Assembly: GCA_964427855.1 (NCBI GenBank)
Contig: CAYRVH010000002.1
Coordinates: 1-64,000 of the forward strand
Reading direction: 5' to 3'
DNA from: JAUPKT01 sp964427855
Lineage (GTDB): Bacteria > Desulfobacterota > Desulfomonilia > Desulfomonilales > Desulfomonilaceae
Length of the DNA stretch: 64,000 nt
The notes under the pieces were generated by a model, which did not search any database, was not told the DNA's origin, and saw only the letters and a list, made by a program, of their open reading frames with translations. Both the position numbers and the translations under genes were made by a program. Numbering within the stretch: the stretch's first letter is position 1; every line of letters begins with the position of its first letter. This document shows, piece after piece, positions 47,988 through 55,808 of the stretch.

Positions 47988-49310
47988 GTGAATATACGTT
48001 TTTTTGTTGTATCTCAAATGGATACGGCCTTCCGGCACCGTCTTTGCCAACGGACCGCGGTTGATCTTCGCCATCTCGTGAGCCTTGTAGAACCCTTGGT
48101 GCAACGTGTACGCTCAGAGGGAGATCGCGCAGTGTCCCAATTGACCAGGGAATTCGATGGCGCTGACATCGCCCCAGGGCGCTTTAGGGTTGACGCTGCG
48201 GCAATGGGAGCTGCGCTCCAAGCCCTGTCTCCTCAGCTGAGGGAGGCGCTGGAAATCTCCATCGCCAACATCAAGCGTTTTCATGAAAAGCAGCAGGAAC
48301 AAGGGAGTTGGCAGACGCTCGTGGCGCCCGGCATCCTCGCAGGTGAAAAAGTGGTGCCCATTCCGTCAGCGGGCCTCTATATCCCGCGAGGAAAGGGCTC
48401 CTTCCCATCCATGATGATGATGGCAGGAGTTCCTGCAAAGGTAGCGGGCGTTGAACGCGTCGTTGTCGTGACGCCCCCAGATCGTCAAGGAGCCGCAGAC
48501 AGTGCGACGTTGGCTGCCGCCTGCCTCCTTGGAATTGATGAGATTTACTGTGTAGGCGGCGTCCAGGCCATATCTGCGCTCGCCTTCGGAACCGAAAGCA
48601 TACCAAAGGTGGCAAAAATTGTGGGGCCGGGCTCAGGCTACGTCATGGCCGCGAAACAACTCGTGTCTCCTTATGTGGATACAGGCCTTCCTGCTGGTCC
48701 TAGCGAGGCCATCATCTTGGCAGACGACACGGTGGACCCCGAAACCGCAGCCACCGATCTCCTCATAGAGGCGGAACACGGGAGCGACTCGTCCGCGTTT
48801 CTGTTGACGACGTCTGCTGTAATGGCCCAAGCTGCCCTGCAATTGATACCTTCCTTCGTATCGAAACTGCCGGAGCCCCGACAAACATTCTGCAGACACG
48901 TGTTGGAAAACAACGGGGGAGTCCTCCTCGCCAAAGACATGCATGAAGCGATTGCTTTTATAAATGAGTTCGCGCCGGAGCATCTGCAAATCCTGACCAA
49001 AGACCCTGCTTCTGTGCTCGACAAGGTGAAATGCGCCGGCGAGGTCCTCCTCGGGTATTTCACCCCCAGTACGCTTGCAAACTATTCGTTGGGGCCTAAT
49101 GCTATCCTGCCCACATCGGGCTTTGCAAGAACGTGGTCGAGTCTTTCAGTGAGGGATTTTACGAGAAGAATGTCCTTCGCGATGGTCGATGAAAGGGCTT
49201 TCCGAGACCTCGCGCCCCACACAGCGAGGCTTGCCCGTTACGAAGGATTTCCCGCGCATGCAACGGCATTGACCTTTCGGTTGCAGAGGCTGGCAGGAGA
49301 TTGCAGCTAA
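47988..49310 (+). CDS. Histidinol dehydrogenase homologue with altered metal ligands
   Basis: At 440 residues it has HisD length. It keeps the NAD and substrate framework (GLYIPRGKGSFPSMMMM, IVGPGSGYVMAAKQLV, GLPAGPSEAII) and the catalytic FAPEHL with Glu331/His332. In E. coli HisD, zinc is held by Gln259, His262, Asp360 and His419. The matching residues here are Glu261, His264, Asn365 and His424, and the TNHVLPT loop reads PNAILPT. Two of four ligands thus differ in a complementary way (Gln to Glu, Asp to Asn). No other his genes flank it. It may be a paralogue oxidising another alcohol, such as the sulfopropanediol-type HisD relatives; this is unproven. The start is GTG after GAGGTG. Confidence 0.8.
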   Translation: MNIRFFVVSQMDTAFRHRLCQRTAVDLRHLVSLVEPLVQRVRSEGDRAVSQLTREFDGADIAPGRFRVDAAAMGAALQALSPQLREALEISIANIKRFHEKQQEQGSWQTLVAPGILAGEKVVPIPSAGLYIPRGKGSFPSMMMMAGVPAKVAGVERVVVVTPPDRQGAADSATLAAACLLGIDEIYCVGGVQAISALAFGTESIPKVAKIVGPGSGYVMAAKQLVSPYVDTGLPAGPSEAIILADDTVDPETAATDLLIEAEHGSDSSAFLLTTSAVMAQAALQLIPSFVSKLPEPRQTFCRHVLENNGGVLLAKDMHEAIAFINEFAPEHLQILTKDPASVLDKVKCAGEVLLGYFTPSTLANYSLGPNAILPTSGFARTWSSLSVRDFTRRMSFAMVDERAFRDLAPHTARLARYEGFPAHATALTFRLQRLAGDCS

Positions 49311-49700
49311 CGGCGTGACTCAACTTTCCTGCTGCAGCTTTCAAGAGTGCTTGATGAATGGGAGCCTATATGTCGTGGGTGTTATGCCTCACCACCCATG
49401 AAAGCATGGGAGAGGCGGGAGACATTACGATCGTAACACTGGATGCGGCGCGGCGCACGCGAGATATCGTCCAGGGGATTGTGCCGCGATCCCTGTGTCT
49501 CCAGGATCGTAGCGACGCAACCCTCGACGCCTCAACTGGCGATTGCCTGTATAACGGTGCTCAGAAATACGCACTAAATCGCCGACGCGCCGCTTGTTTC
49601 GACACAAATGTAAAAAATTGGTCCAGGCTTTCGAGTGGGAAAAGGCCGCAATCGACTTCCGCAGCCTTTCGTTTTATCCTTTCTCACATTATTCCATTTT

Positions 49701-49825
49701 GTCATTTCGAGGGCCCGAGAAATCTTGCCCCCAACATGAAGATTTCCCAGTCGCCGCCTCTCACTTCGTGCCGACCCCGCTCCCTGCAAATGACAAGAGT
49801 TGGACTCTCCTGGCTCCTATCGAGA
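49701..49825. repeat. Dispersed repeat family 2 in the 600-bp gap 49311-49906
   Basis: GTCATTTCGAGGGCCCGAGA (49701-49720), AATCTTG and a distal CAAATGACAAGAGTTGGAC followed by CTCCTGGCTCC match the copy at 3767-3905 block by block. An open frame runs through it (49358-49903), but it contains repeat sequence and has no gene-like content. The rest of the gap shows nothing I can name. Confidence 0.6.
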
Positions 49826-49906
49826 TTTTTGAGACGACTCGCGTACTCTATGAGGCGGACCTCATTCCGACATAAATTTCGAGAACTAGCATTTGGAGCG
49901 TGATTT

Positions 49907-50683
49907 ATGGGAAACGACGTGATTCAAGAGGTTAAATGTGAGAGATTCCAAGGCCGTGTGGCTGTGGTGACCGGGGCCGGCCAAGGGATCGGGCAGGCAA
50001 CCGCGTACCGCTTGGCAAAAGAAGGGGCGAAAATAGCCGTCCTTGATCGAAACGGAGAAACCGCGTCTCGCACCTGCAGCGCGATCACAAATTTTGGAGG
50101 GATAGCTCACCCTTTTATGGTGGACGTGGCCCATTCGGATAAAGTGGCTGAAACGGTGAAAGAGGTGATCGAGACCTTTGGGATGATAGATGTTCTCGTC
50201 AATAATGCAGGGTTTGACAGGCCTGGCGGTTTCTTGAAGATCTCGCCCGACGACTTCCACGATGTCTGGCGCGTGCACGTATTAGGCGCAATCAATTGTT
50301 GTATGGCGACGGCGCCGTGGATGATCGAGCGCGGCTATGGAAGCATCGTCAATGTGTCATCCATCTACGGACGAGTCGGTTCAAAGGGGGAGTCCGCTTA
50401 CAGCTCGGCCAAAGCAGCGCTGATTGGCCTGACGAAATCCCTGGCGCGTGAATGGGGTGCAAAGGGTGTAAGAATCAATGCGATCCTCCCCGGCCTTACT
50501 GATACCCCGACTATACGAGAACGCATGCACCCCAAGTTCAAGGAAGTCATCGTGGCTGAGACGCCTTTGGGCAGGATAGCAGAACCTTCGGAAATTGCGG
50601 CTGCTATCGCATTTCTCGCGTCTGACGATGCAAGTTTTGTCACCGGCGCGGCCATCGAGGTGACGGGTGGCTGGAACCTCTAG
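49907..50683 (+). CDS. Short-chain dehydrogenase/reductase (FabG-like)
   Basis: A 258-residue classical SDR. VAVVTGAGQGIGQATA binds NAD(P), LVNNAGFDRPGG follows, and the catalytic set is Ser (IVNVSSIYG), Tyr and Lys (YSSAKAAL). The C-terminus SFVTGAAIEVTGGWNL is typical of 3-oxoacyl-reductase and 2-hydroxyacid or secondary-alcohol dehydrogenase members. The substrate cannot be told. GGAGCG lies nine bases before the ATG. It stands alone, convergent with nrdG. Asp at the end of the second strand (VLDRNG) suggests NAD rather than NADP. Confidence 0.87.
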   Translation: MGNDVIQEVKCERFQGRVAVVTGAGQGIGQATAYRLAKEGAKIAVLDRNGETASRTCSAITNFGGIAHPFMVDVAHSDKVAETVKEVIETFGMIDVLVNNAGFDRPGGFLKISPDDFHDVWRVHVLGAINCCMATAPWMIERGYGSIVNVSSIYGRVGSKGESAYSSAKAALIGLTKSLAREWGAKGVRINAILPGLTDTPTIRERMHPKFKEVIVAETPLGRIAEPSEIAAAIAFLASDDASFVTGAAIEVTGGWNL

Positions 50684-50709
50684 AGAAACGCCGCTGACCG
50701 TATTGAAGC

Positions 50710-50725
50710 CGAGGGAAAACCCTCG
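50710..50725. terminator. Short hairpin between convergent genes
   Basis: CGAGGG (50710-50715) pairs with CCCTCG (50720-50725) around an AAAA loop. It lies 26 bases past the SDR stop and just before the end of nrdG on the other strand. There is no T-run on either side, so this is only a likely transcript boundary. Confidence 0.4.
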
Positions 50726-50738
50726 TGCCGTTTCAGTA

Positions 50739-51530
50739 CTAACAGTCCGCCTGAAGAGTCGCTCCGAGAAAAGTAGTTTTCTCTCGACAGTCCTCTGCGC
50801 CTTGCGCTGAATAGGGCCACCGACATTGCTTTGACCGGCGCCGCACTTCATAGCAAGCCCGAATCCTAAGAAATCTCTCTTCGGGAAATTCAGGAAGCCC
50901 AGAGAGCAACGGATCGAGAGTTGTTCCATTGCGGAACCGTTGTACGAGAAAGGCGTCTACGTCTCCCAAACTGCGTCGAATTTCGTGGAGTTCTCTCTCG
51001 GCGACAAGACCGGGAACCACGGTGGTACGGAAGACGACTTCGATGGAGGACCTTTTGAGTATATCTATGCTCCGTTGCACGGTCTCAGGATTCACGGGGG
51101 TACCCGCAACAAGGGAATAGCGACGCCGGTCTAAAGGCGCCTTCACATCCATAAACACTGCGGCCACCAAATCGTTTTCTATCAGCCGCTCGAGCAGAGA
51201 TGGATTGGACCCATTGGTATCGAGTTTGACGTGAATGTTGCGTTGGCGCAACAGAGAGAGAAAGTCTGGCAAGGCTCGCCGAGCTGTTGGTTCTCCGCCG
51301 GTCACGGTGACGCCGTCAATCCACCCCCTTCTCGATTCGATGCTCGAAAGGATGGCTTCCAGAGAAAGGTCCTCCAACGTATCAGGATAAAGCACCAACG
51401 AGCTGTTATGGCAGTAAGGACAGCGGAACGTGCAACCGCCGAAGAAGACCACCGAACAGATTTTATCCGGCCAATCCACGAATGACGTCGCCGTGTAGCC
51501 TTTAATGCCAAAATAAGAGTCGTCTTTCAT
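50739..51530 (-). CDS. nrdG: Anaerobic ribonucleotide reductase activase (NrdG-type radical SAM)
   Basis: A 263-residue radical SAM protein. GGCTFRCPYCHNSSLV carries the CxxxCxxC cluster motif. VTVTGGEPT follows, then KLDTNGSNPSLL. It has the longer architecture (about 230-260 residues) common in anaerobes rather than the 154-residue E. coli form. It would generate the glycyl radical on the NrdD protein using S-adenosylmethionine. Its place in a nrdD-glutaredoxin-nrdG run on the same strand supports this over other activases of the family. Confidence 0.88.
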   Translation of the reverse strand: MKDDSYFGIKGYTATSFVDWPDKICSVVFFGGCTFRCPYCHNSSLVLYPDTLEDLSLEAILSSIESRRGWIDGVTVTGGEPTARRALPDFLSLLRQRNIHVKLDTNGSNPSLLERLIENDLVAAVFMDVKAPLDRRRYSLVAGTPVNPETVQRSIDILKRSSIEVVFRTTVVPGLVAERELHEIRRSLGDVDAFLVQRFRNGTTLDPLLSGLPEFPEERFLRIRACYEVRRRSKQCRWPYSAQGAEDCREKTTFLGATLQADC

Positions 51531-51626
51531 CTCACAAAGCCAACCTCTTTCCGCGACCAGAGCGATAACCGGCCTTTTCGCCCTCAGGGCGCGACGCCGC
51601 TGGGTATTACTAATTTCGACCTCACC

Positions 51627-51881
51627 TCATACAGCGAGTCCTTCTAGATATTTCCGAATATGCCCCACGCCGGTGATAATTTCTCGATTCTCCGCCACCA
51701 ATATCGGCAGCTGTTTTTCCGACAGCGAGACGCACTCGTAATAGGCAAGCATGGCAAGCGCCTCGGGATCGTCGCCATTTAACTGCAGCACTTTGAGTCC
51801 GTCGATGGAATCAAGGTTTACGTTTTTCTTCACCCAATCACATTTGCCGCAACCTTCTTTCGTGAACAGTACCGTCATCAT
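51627..51881 (-). CDS. Glutaredoxin-like protein
   Basis: An 84-residue thioredoxin fold. VLFTKEGCGKCDWVKKN holds the CxxC (Cys11 and Cys14), the later cis-Pro is in KQLPILV, and ITGVGHIRKYLEG is the closing helix. NrdD of many anaerobes takes electrons from a small NrdH/thioredoxin-type donor rather than formate, so this is a natural partner. It sits 60 bases after nrdD and about 95 bases before nrdG. The ATG follows GGAGAG. Confidence 0.82.
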   Translation of the reverse strand: MMTVLFTKEGCGKCDWVKKNVNLDSIDGLKVLQLNGDDPEALAMLAYYECVSLSEKQLPILVAENREIITGVGHIRKYLEGLAV

Positions 51882-51941
51882 CCCTCTCCTACAATAATGT
51901 GCAATACGTCAAAAGTTACCTATTCAAGTAGGTCTTCATGC

Positions 51942-54047
51942 TCAAAAAAGCCGGCCGTTCCGGTAGCGATCGCGCAGTTCGCCTCTTTTCCCCTTGTTCC
52001 AGCTCGAGACCTTGGTGAAGTATCCTGTGATGCGAGTGATTTGTTCGACCTTATTTGATCCGCAGAAAGGGCAAGCGTCATGCAATCCTCGCACGGTCCT
52101 GCCGCAGGACACGCACGTGGTCTGCTCCGGTGAAAAAGCCACTTGATCATTTTGGGTCATCCGGAATACTTTGACCACAAAATTCGCCAGAGACTCCGGA
52201 CTGGGGTGGCTTTCCCCGAGCCAGACGTGCGTCAGCGACCCCGCCTCAATCAGTGGATGAAACAGGCCTTCCTTCTTGACCCTGTCTATCGGATCTACGA
52301 CGGCCCCCACATTGAATAACGTGGAATTGGTGTAGTAAATCTCGTCAAGAGCCAAATTGCCTTTGACGACGCGCTGCGCTTGTGGATACAGCTTCATATC
52401 AAGTTTGGCAAACCGATAGGCGGTGCTCTCTGCTGGCGTTTGCTCCAACACAAATCTCATACGATGTTTTTTGGCCAGTCGTGCAGCCACCAAGTTCATG
52501 TGAGCGATTACCCGCAGACCAAATCTGAGGGCGTCTTCACTCTCGTGCAACTCCTCGCCTGTATGGCACTGCACCATCTCATTGAGGCCGACCATCCCGA
52601 TAAGATATGTCACACGATGCATCCTCAAGTACGGCTCGCCATCCCGGTCCATGGTCAACAACGCCAGCGGACCGATTTCTCCCAAGGCCAACAAACGCTC
52701 GATAAACGCTTTTTTCTGGAGATGAGCTTTCGCAGCCAACGTGATTCGGTCTGTCAAAAGTTCAAATAACCTAGTGTCGTCGCCACGAGCTTCGTACGCG
52801 ATTCGAGGGAGATTGATTGTGACGTTCTGCATTGCTGAATAGCGCATTTTCCACGGCTGTACCGCGTCGTCAAAATCACTTTTTTCCAGTTTGAAGGAAA
52901 GCCGACAACATTCAGATATCTTGGCTGTTTCTCCTCTGTCAAACACGTAGTATGTGTTCCCCTTTTCTGTGGCAATATCACAGATGTGACGGAGGAATTC
53001 CTCATGACCAGGCGTGGCGAAAAATTTCTCTGTGATGTGAACCAGCGGCTTCGGGAAAAAGAAGGGCCTTCCCAATCCATCTCCCTCTCGAAATATGTCG
53101 AAAAGCGTCCACACGAAATTCTGGGCCTCCGGAAGATAATCGGCATACGTAAGGCCGGTGAATTCACCGCCAGGGCCAATCGCAGGTACATTTTCAAAGT
53201 GTTTGGGCACTTCCCAATACAGGTTGATGTCCGTAAAAATCGCCTGCCCTCCTCGCGCAACGGCCTGCTGAGAAAATTCGAAGATGAGCATTTGAGCCAA
53301 CTGCCTCACCTCATTTTTGGGGAGCCCTCGCAGATACGGCGCAAAAAACAGGTTGACGGCGTCCCAACCGATAGCCCCAGCAAAATGGCTCTGCAACGCT
53401 GCCGCAAACTTTACCATGTGGGCAAGCAGCACCTCGGGATGCTTTGCCGGCTTGGCCATAGCCAGCGAATTCGGCAAATTCAAACCGAATTTCTTTATAT
53501 ATTCAAGCGACTGTCCCGAACAGTAGGGTCGATCAACAAATCCCAGGTCGTGCAGGTGAATATCCCCGTGCATGTGCGCATCTCCCACTGCCTGGTCAAA
53601 AACATTCAACAAGGCGTATTCCTTCTTAATGTTCTCGGCAAGCGTGAGATTGGTGGCTTCAGGCCCATGAGGGACGTTAGCGTTCTCTTTGTTCGGTCGA
53701 GTAATCAGTTGATCAACGTCGTAGAGTGGAACTCCAAGCCTGGTGTGAAGTCTCCGAGCCCCTTCGAGGCCCCGCTCGATGAGCTTCGCGTTGACCATCT
53801 CTCTTACCAGCGGCGCAGTGATAACCTTTATGCCGCTCCTCTTAATGTCATTTTCAACTTCCAAGCTGATGTCTTCCGCCGTGCCCTCGTCGATAAACGT
53901 TTCCCTGAGTAGGGCATCGACAATCCGGCTCCGATCCCACCCGTCCATCGCCTCGCTGGACGTACGCACAAACAGAGCGAGATCAGTCGTTTCGTCAAAC
54001 CGGAGCGATGCCTTCTTAAATTCTTTCATTTCAATCAAGCTAGCCAT
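51942..54047 (-). CDS. nrdD: Anaerobic ribonucleoside-triphosphate reductase (class III)
   Basis: The 701 residues contain an ATP-cone-like N-terminal region (about 1-100), the ten-stranded barrel with EFSQQAVARGGQAIFTDINLYW, and a C-terminal zinc site CVSCG...CPFCG. The glycyl-radical loop RITGYFTKVSSWNKGKRGE lies close to the end. It reduces NTPs to dNTPs without oxygen, after activation by NrdG. The start MASLIEM follows AAAGGGGAG; a GTG 28 codons earlier is possible. A NrdR-box-like promoter lies about 330 bases upstream. No aerobic reductase is seen in the window. Confidence 0.93.
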   Translation of the reverse strand: MASLIEMKEFKKASLRFDETTDLALFVRTSSEAMDGWDRSRIVDALLRETFIDEGTAEDISLEVENDIKRSGIKVITAPLVREMVNAKLIERGLEGARRLHTRLGVPLYDVDQLITRPNKENANVPHGPEATNLTLAENIKKEYALLNVFDQAVGDAHMHGDIHLHDLGFVDRPYCSGQSLEYIKKFGLNLPNSLAMAKPAKHPEVLLAHMVKFAAALQSHFAGAIGWDAVNLFFAPYLRGLPKNEVRQLAQMLIFEFSQQAVARGGQAIFTDINLYWEVPKHFENVPAIGPGGEFTGLTYADYLPEAQNFVWTLFDIFREGDGLGRPFFFPKPLVHITEKFFATPGHEEFLRHICDIATEKGNTYYVFDRGETAKISECCRLSFKLEKSDFDDAVQPWKMRYSAMQNVTINLPRIAYEARGDDTRLFELLTDRITLAAKAHLQKKAFIERLLALGEIGPLALLTMDRDGEPYLRMHRVTYLIGMVGLNEMVQCHTGEELHESEDALRFGLRVIAHMNLVAARLAKKHRMRFVLEQTPAESTAYRFAKLDMKLYPQAQRVVKGNLALDEIYYTNSTLFNVGAVVDPIDRVKKEGLFHPLIEAGSLTHVWLGESHPSPESLANFVVKVFRMTQNDQVAFSPEQTTCVSCGRTVRGLHDACPFCGSNKVEQITRITGYFTKVSSWNKGKRGELRDRYRNGRLF

Positions 54048-54364
54048 TGCAATCTCCCCTTTCTTGCTCTTTTTGACCAAAGGCTTTCCACCCTCGCAAA
54101 GGTCAGCGAGTTCAGCGGTGCCAAATTTCACCTTTCCACGATATAAAAGTTTTATTTACGAAATGTTAGAGCAAAACATGAATGTATCACCTAACATTCC
54201 CGCCGCACCCGCTTCTTAACTGCGGTCGTCAAAAGACGCGCACAAGGGACACGCTTTTCTTCTCATGGCCGCAACCCTTCGTGCTTTGAGTGGGCAGCGC
54301 ATCTGGTTGCGAGGTATGCGGTGATACGCCCACGATGGCCTATCCTTCGACCATCTTGTGGTAT

Positions 54365-54397
54365 GATGCAATATCCCCACTATATGTAGTGTGTCAA
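54365..54397 (-). promoter_or_regulatory. nrd promoter with NrdR-box-like operator
   Basis: On the minus strand TTGACA (complement of 54392-54397) is followed by a near-palindromic element. Read on the plus strand it is CCACTATATGTAGTGT (54377-54392), which differs from the NrdR consensus acaCwAtATaTwGtgt at about two positions. It fills the spacer up to a weak -10 (ATATTG or TATTGC). NrdR sites usually come in pairs two or three turns apart. I see only a weak second palindrome (ACCATCTTGTGGT, 54350-54362), at non-ideal distance. Confidence 0.6.
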
Positions 54398-54851
54398 GGA
54401 GAAAAAAGATGTCCCCCAGACCAAACGACGTAGGTCTCTGAGATTTCATGAGATATTTTTTGGCATGTTATATCACATAATTATGCGTAAAGTCTCGAAT
54501 TAATAGCATCCTCGCTCGGTCGCCTCTCGGGTACGCAGCGCGCCGCGCTCTTCCCTTTCCTGCCTTGGCCGTCGAGACAAGTAGTAACTATATTTTTTTG
54601 TCAAAACTTCCCCAAAGATAGCGTCGCGTCTCCCCAATAACACTGCTGTGGTATTTTTAATGCGACAGGGAGCCGAACACGACAAAGCCAATCTCTGCTT
54701 CCATCCGGCAGGCAGGGAAGCCTTCGTCGAATTCCCGGTTTTCGGCGAGAATGATGGACCCGGCGGGAAAAACTATCGCGCCTTGGATACATCTCGCTTA
54801 CCCGAAGGTATCCCCGCAGACATTTTTTAGAATGACTGCGAAAAGGAGGCT
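54398..54851. other. Intergenic region, about 450 bp, with a possible gene fragment
   Basis: There is no supported gene. On the plus strand an open frame with protein-like composition runs from roughly 54600 to 54830 (including NLCFHPAGREAFVEFPVF and ending LPEGIPADIF), but it has no start with a ribosome-binding site and no family match I recognise. It may be the 3' remnant of a lost gene. The nrd leader (54048-54364) lies on the other side and also holds no clear gene. Confidence 0.3.
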
Positions 54852-55229
54852 CTATTCTGCGATCCTGACGTCCGGCGAATTGCGAAGGACAAGGTAGAGA
54901 AATTCTTCTTCGGTGTATGGACTCGTGGGGAAAGGGCGGTTCCAATATTTGCGAACTTCCTTCACAAGTTCAGCGATTGACAGCGTGCCTCCATGGGTGA
55001 TAAGGATCGCCTGCGTCACGGTCATGAGGGGAGTTCTCGCTTCAGAACGGGTGTCAGAATTGATTTTCGCCACCTCAGAAAGGGTCGGTATGTTTTCTGC
55101 CTCTCCTAAATAGGTTACCCGAAACTGACCAACTCCACTCTTTCCTTTGACAGGTAGAGCAGTCGATGGTCTCGGAATGCTTTTTGCCGAGACGATCCCG
55201 GGAAACGATTCTCTTTCAAGATCTTCCAT
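54852..55229 (-). CDS. Hypothetical protein, 125 aa
   Basis: Not recognised. The N-terminal half is polar with some strands (VGQFRVTYLGEAENIPT). The C-terminal half reads like a small winged-helix (TPLMTVTQAILITHGGTLSI then AELVKEVRKYWNRP, and EEEFLYLVLRNSPDVRI), reminiscent of HARE-HTH or restriction-linked winged helices, but this is only a pattern impression. GGAG stands eight bases before the ATG. No partner gene lies on the same strand close by. If the winged helix is real it could be a DNA- or RNA-polymerase-associated protein. Confidence 0.62.
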   Translation of the reverse strand: MEDLERESFPGIVSAKSIPRPSTALPVKGKSGVGQFRVTYLGEAENIPTLSEVAKINSDTRSEARTPLMTVTQAILITHGGTLSIAELVKEVRKYWNRPFPTSPYTEEEFLYLVLRNSPDVRIAE

Positions 55230-55808
55230 TGGATGACTCCGTTCCGTTCACCTTATCTCAGGGCTCGCCCGAGTGTCTCTCCTGAGCCTCACGCTTCACA
55301 TCGCCGATCGCGTCTTTGCTGCGAATGCTTGAATGCGGCATTGTACAAGCCTTTCGTCGCTCTTCTTTATGAGACATAGGATGCGAGTTGTGAGTGCTTG
55401 TGTACAGAAGACGCCCCTGGCGCTTCACGCTTCACAATCGCTTTCACTTTAAGACACGGCCACTTATGTTGTCAATCCCTCGTCAGCATCCGAAATCCTG
55501 AAAAACCCTGTCGATTGCGAGTCGAATTTGCTGAAGGGAAAGAAAAGCAGGAGCGCGAACATATCCGGTGCGAAGGTGTCTATATAGCACACACAAAAGT
55601 GCCAACAAGACTTTGCGATATTAAACTGTTATGCCTGCAGCCCCAAGCGTCTTCTGTATATTCTCCTTTAGACCACGATATGACTATATTGAAATTTGTC
55701 TAATATATGCGTGTCATCTGTGGACACTGAGTTAATTACGTGGTAGAGAGGTGTAGCCTGCGAGTAGCGCAGGCGAGAAAGCAGCATTTGTTTTCTCTGG
55801 ATGATCCA
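55230..55808. other. Intergenic region, about 580 bp, no gene seen
   Basis: The gap between divergent genes. A short direct repeat CGCTTCACGCTTCACA occurs near 55420, with a related CCTCACGCTTCACATCGC near 55290. An alternative GTG start for the penicillin-binding protein lies at 55740 but has no ribosome-binding site. Otherwise nothing is identifiable; promoters for both flanking genes are presumed. Confidence 0.35.

Noticed and set aside
49358..49903. 181-residue plus-strand frame
   Set aside because: It contains dispersed repeat sequence, has no ribosome-binding site and reads as random protein.
52986..53912. 308-residue plus-strand frame
   Set aside because: Antisense to nrdD.
54216..54449. 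77-residue minus frame ending in CPLCASFDDRS, considered as an NrdR-like or leader gene
   Set aside because: It starts upstream of the nrd promoter, lacks a ribosome-binding site and does not match the NrdR zinc ribbon.
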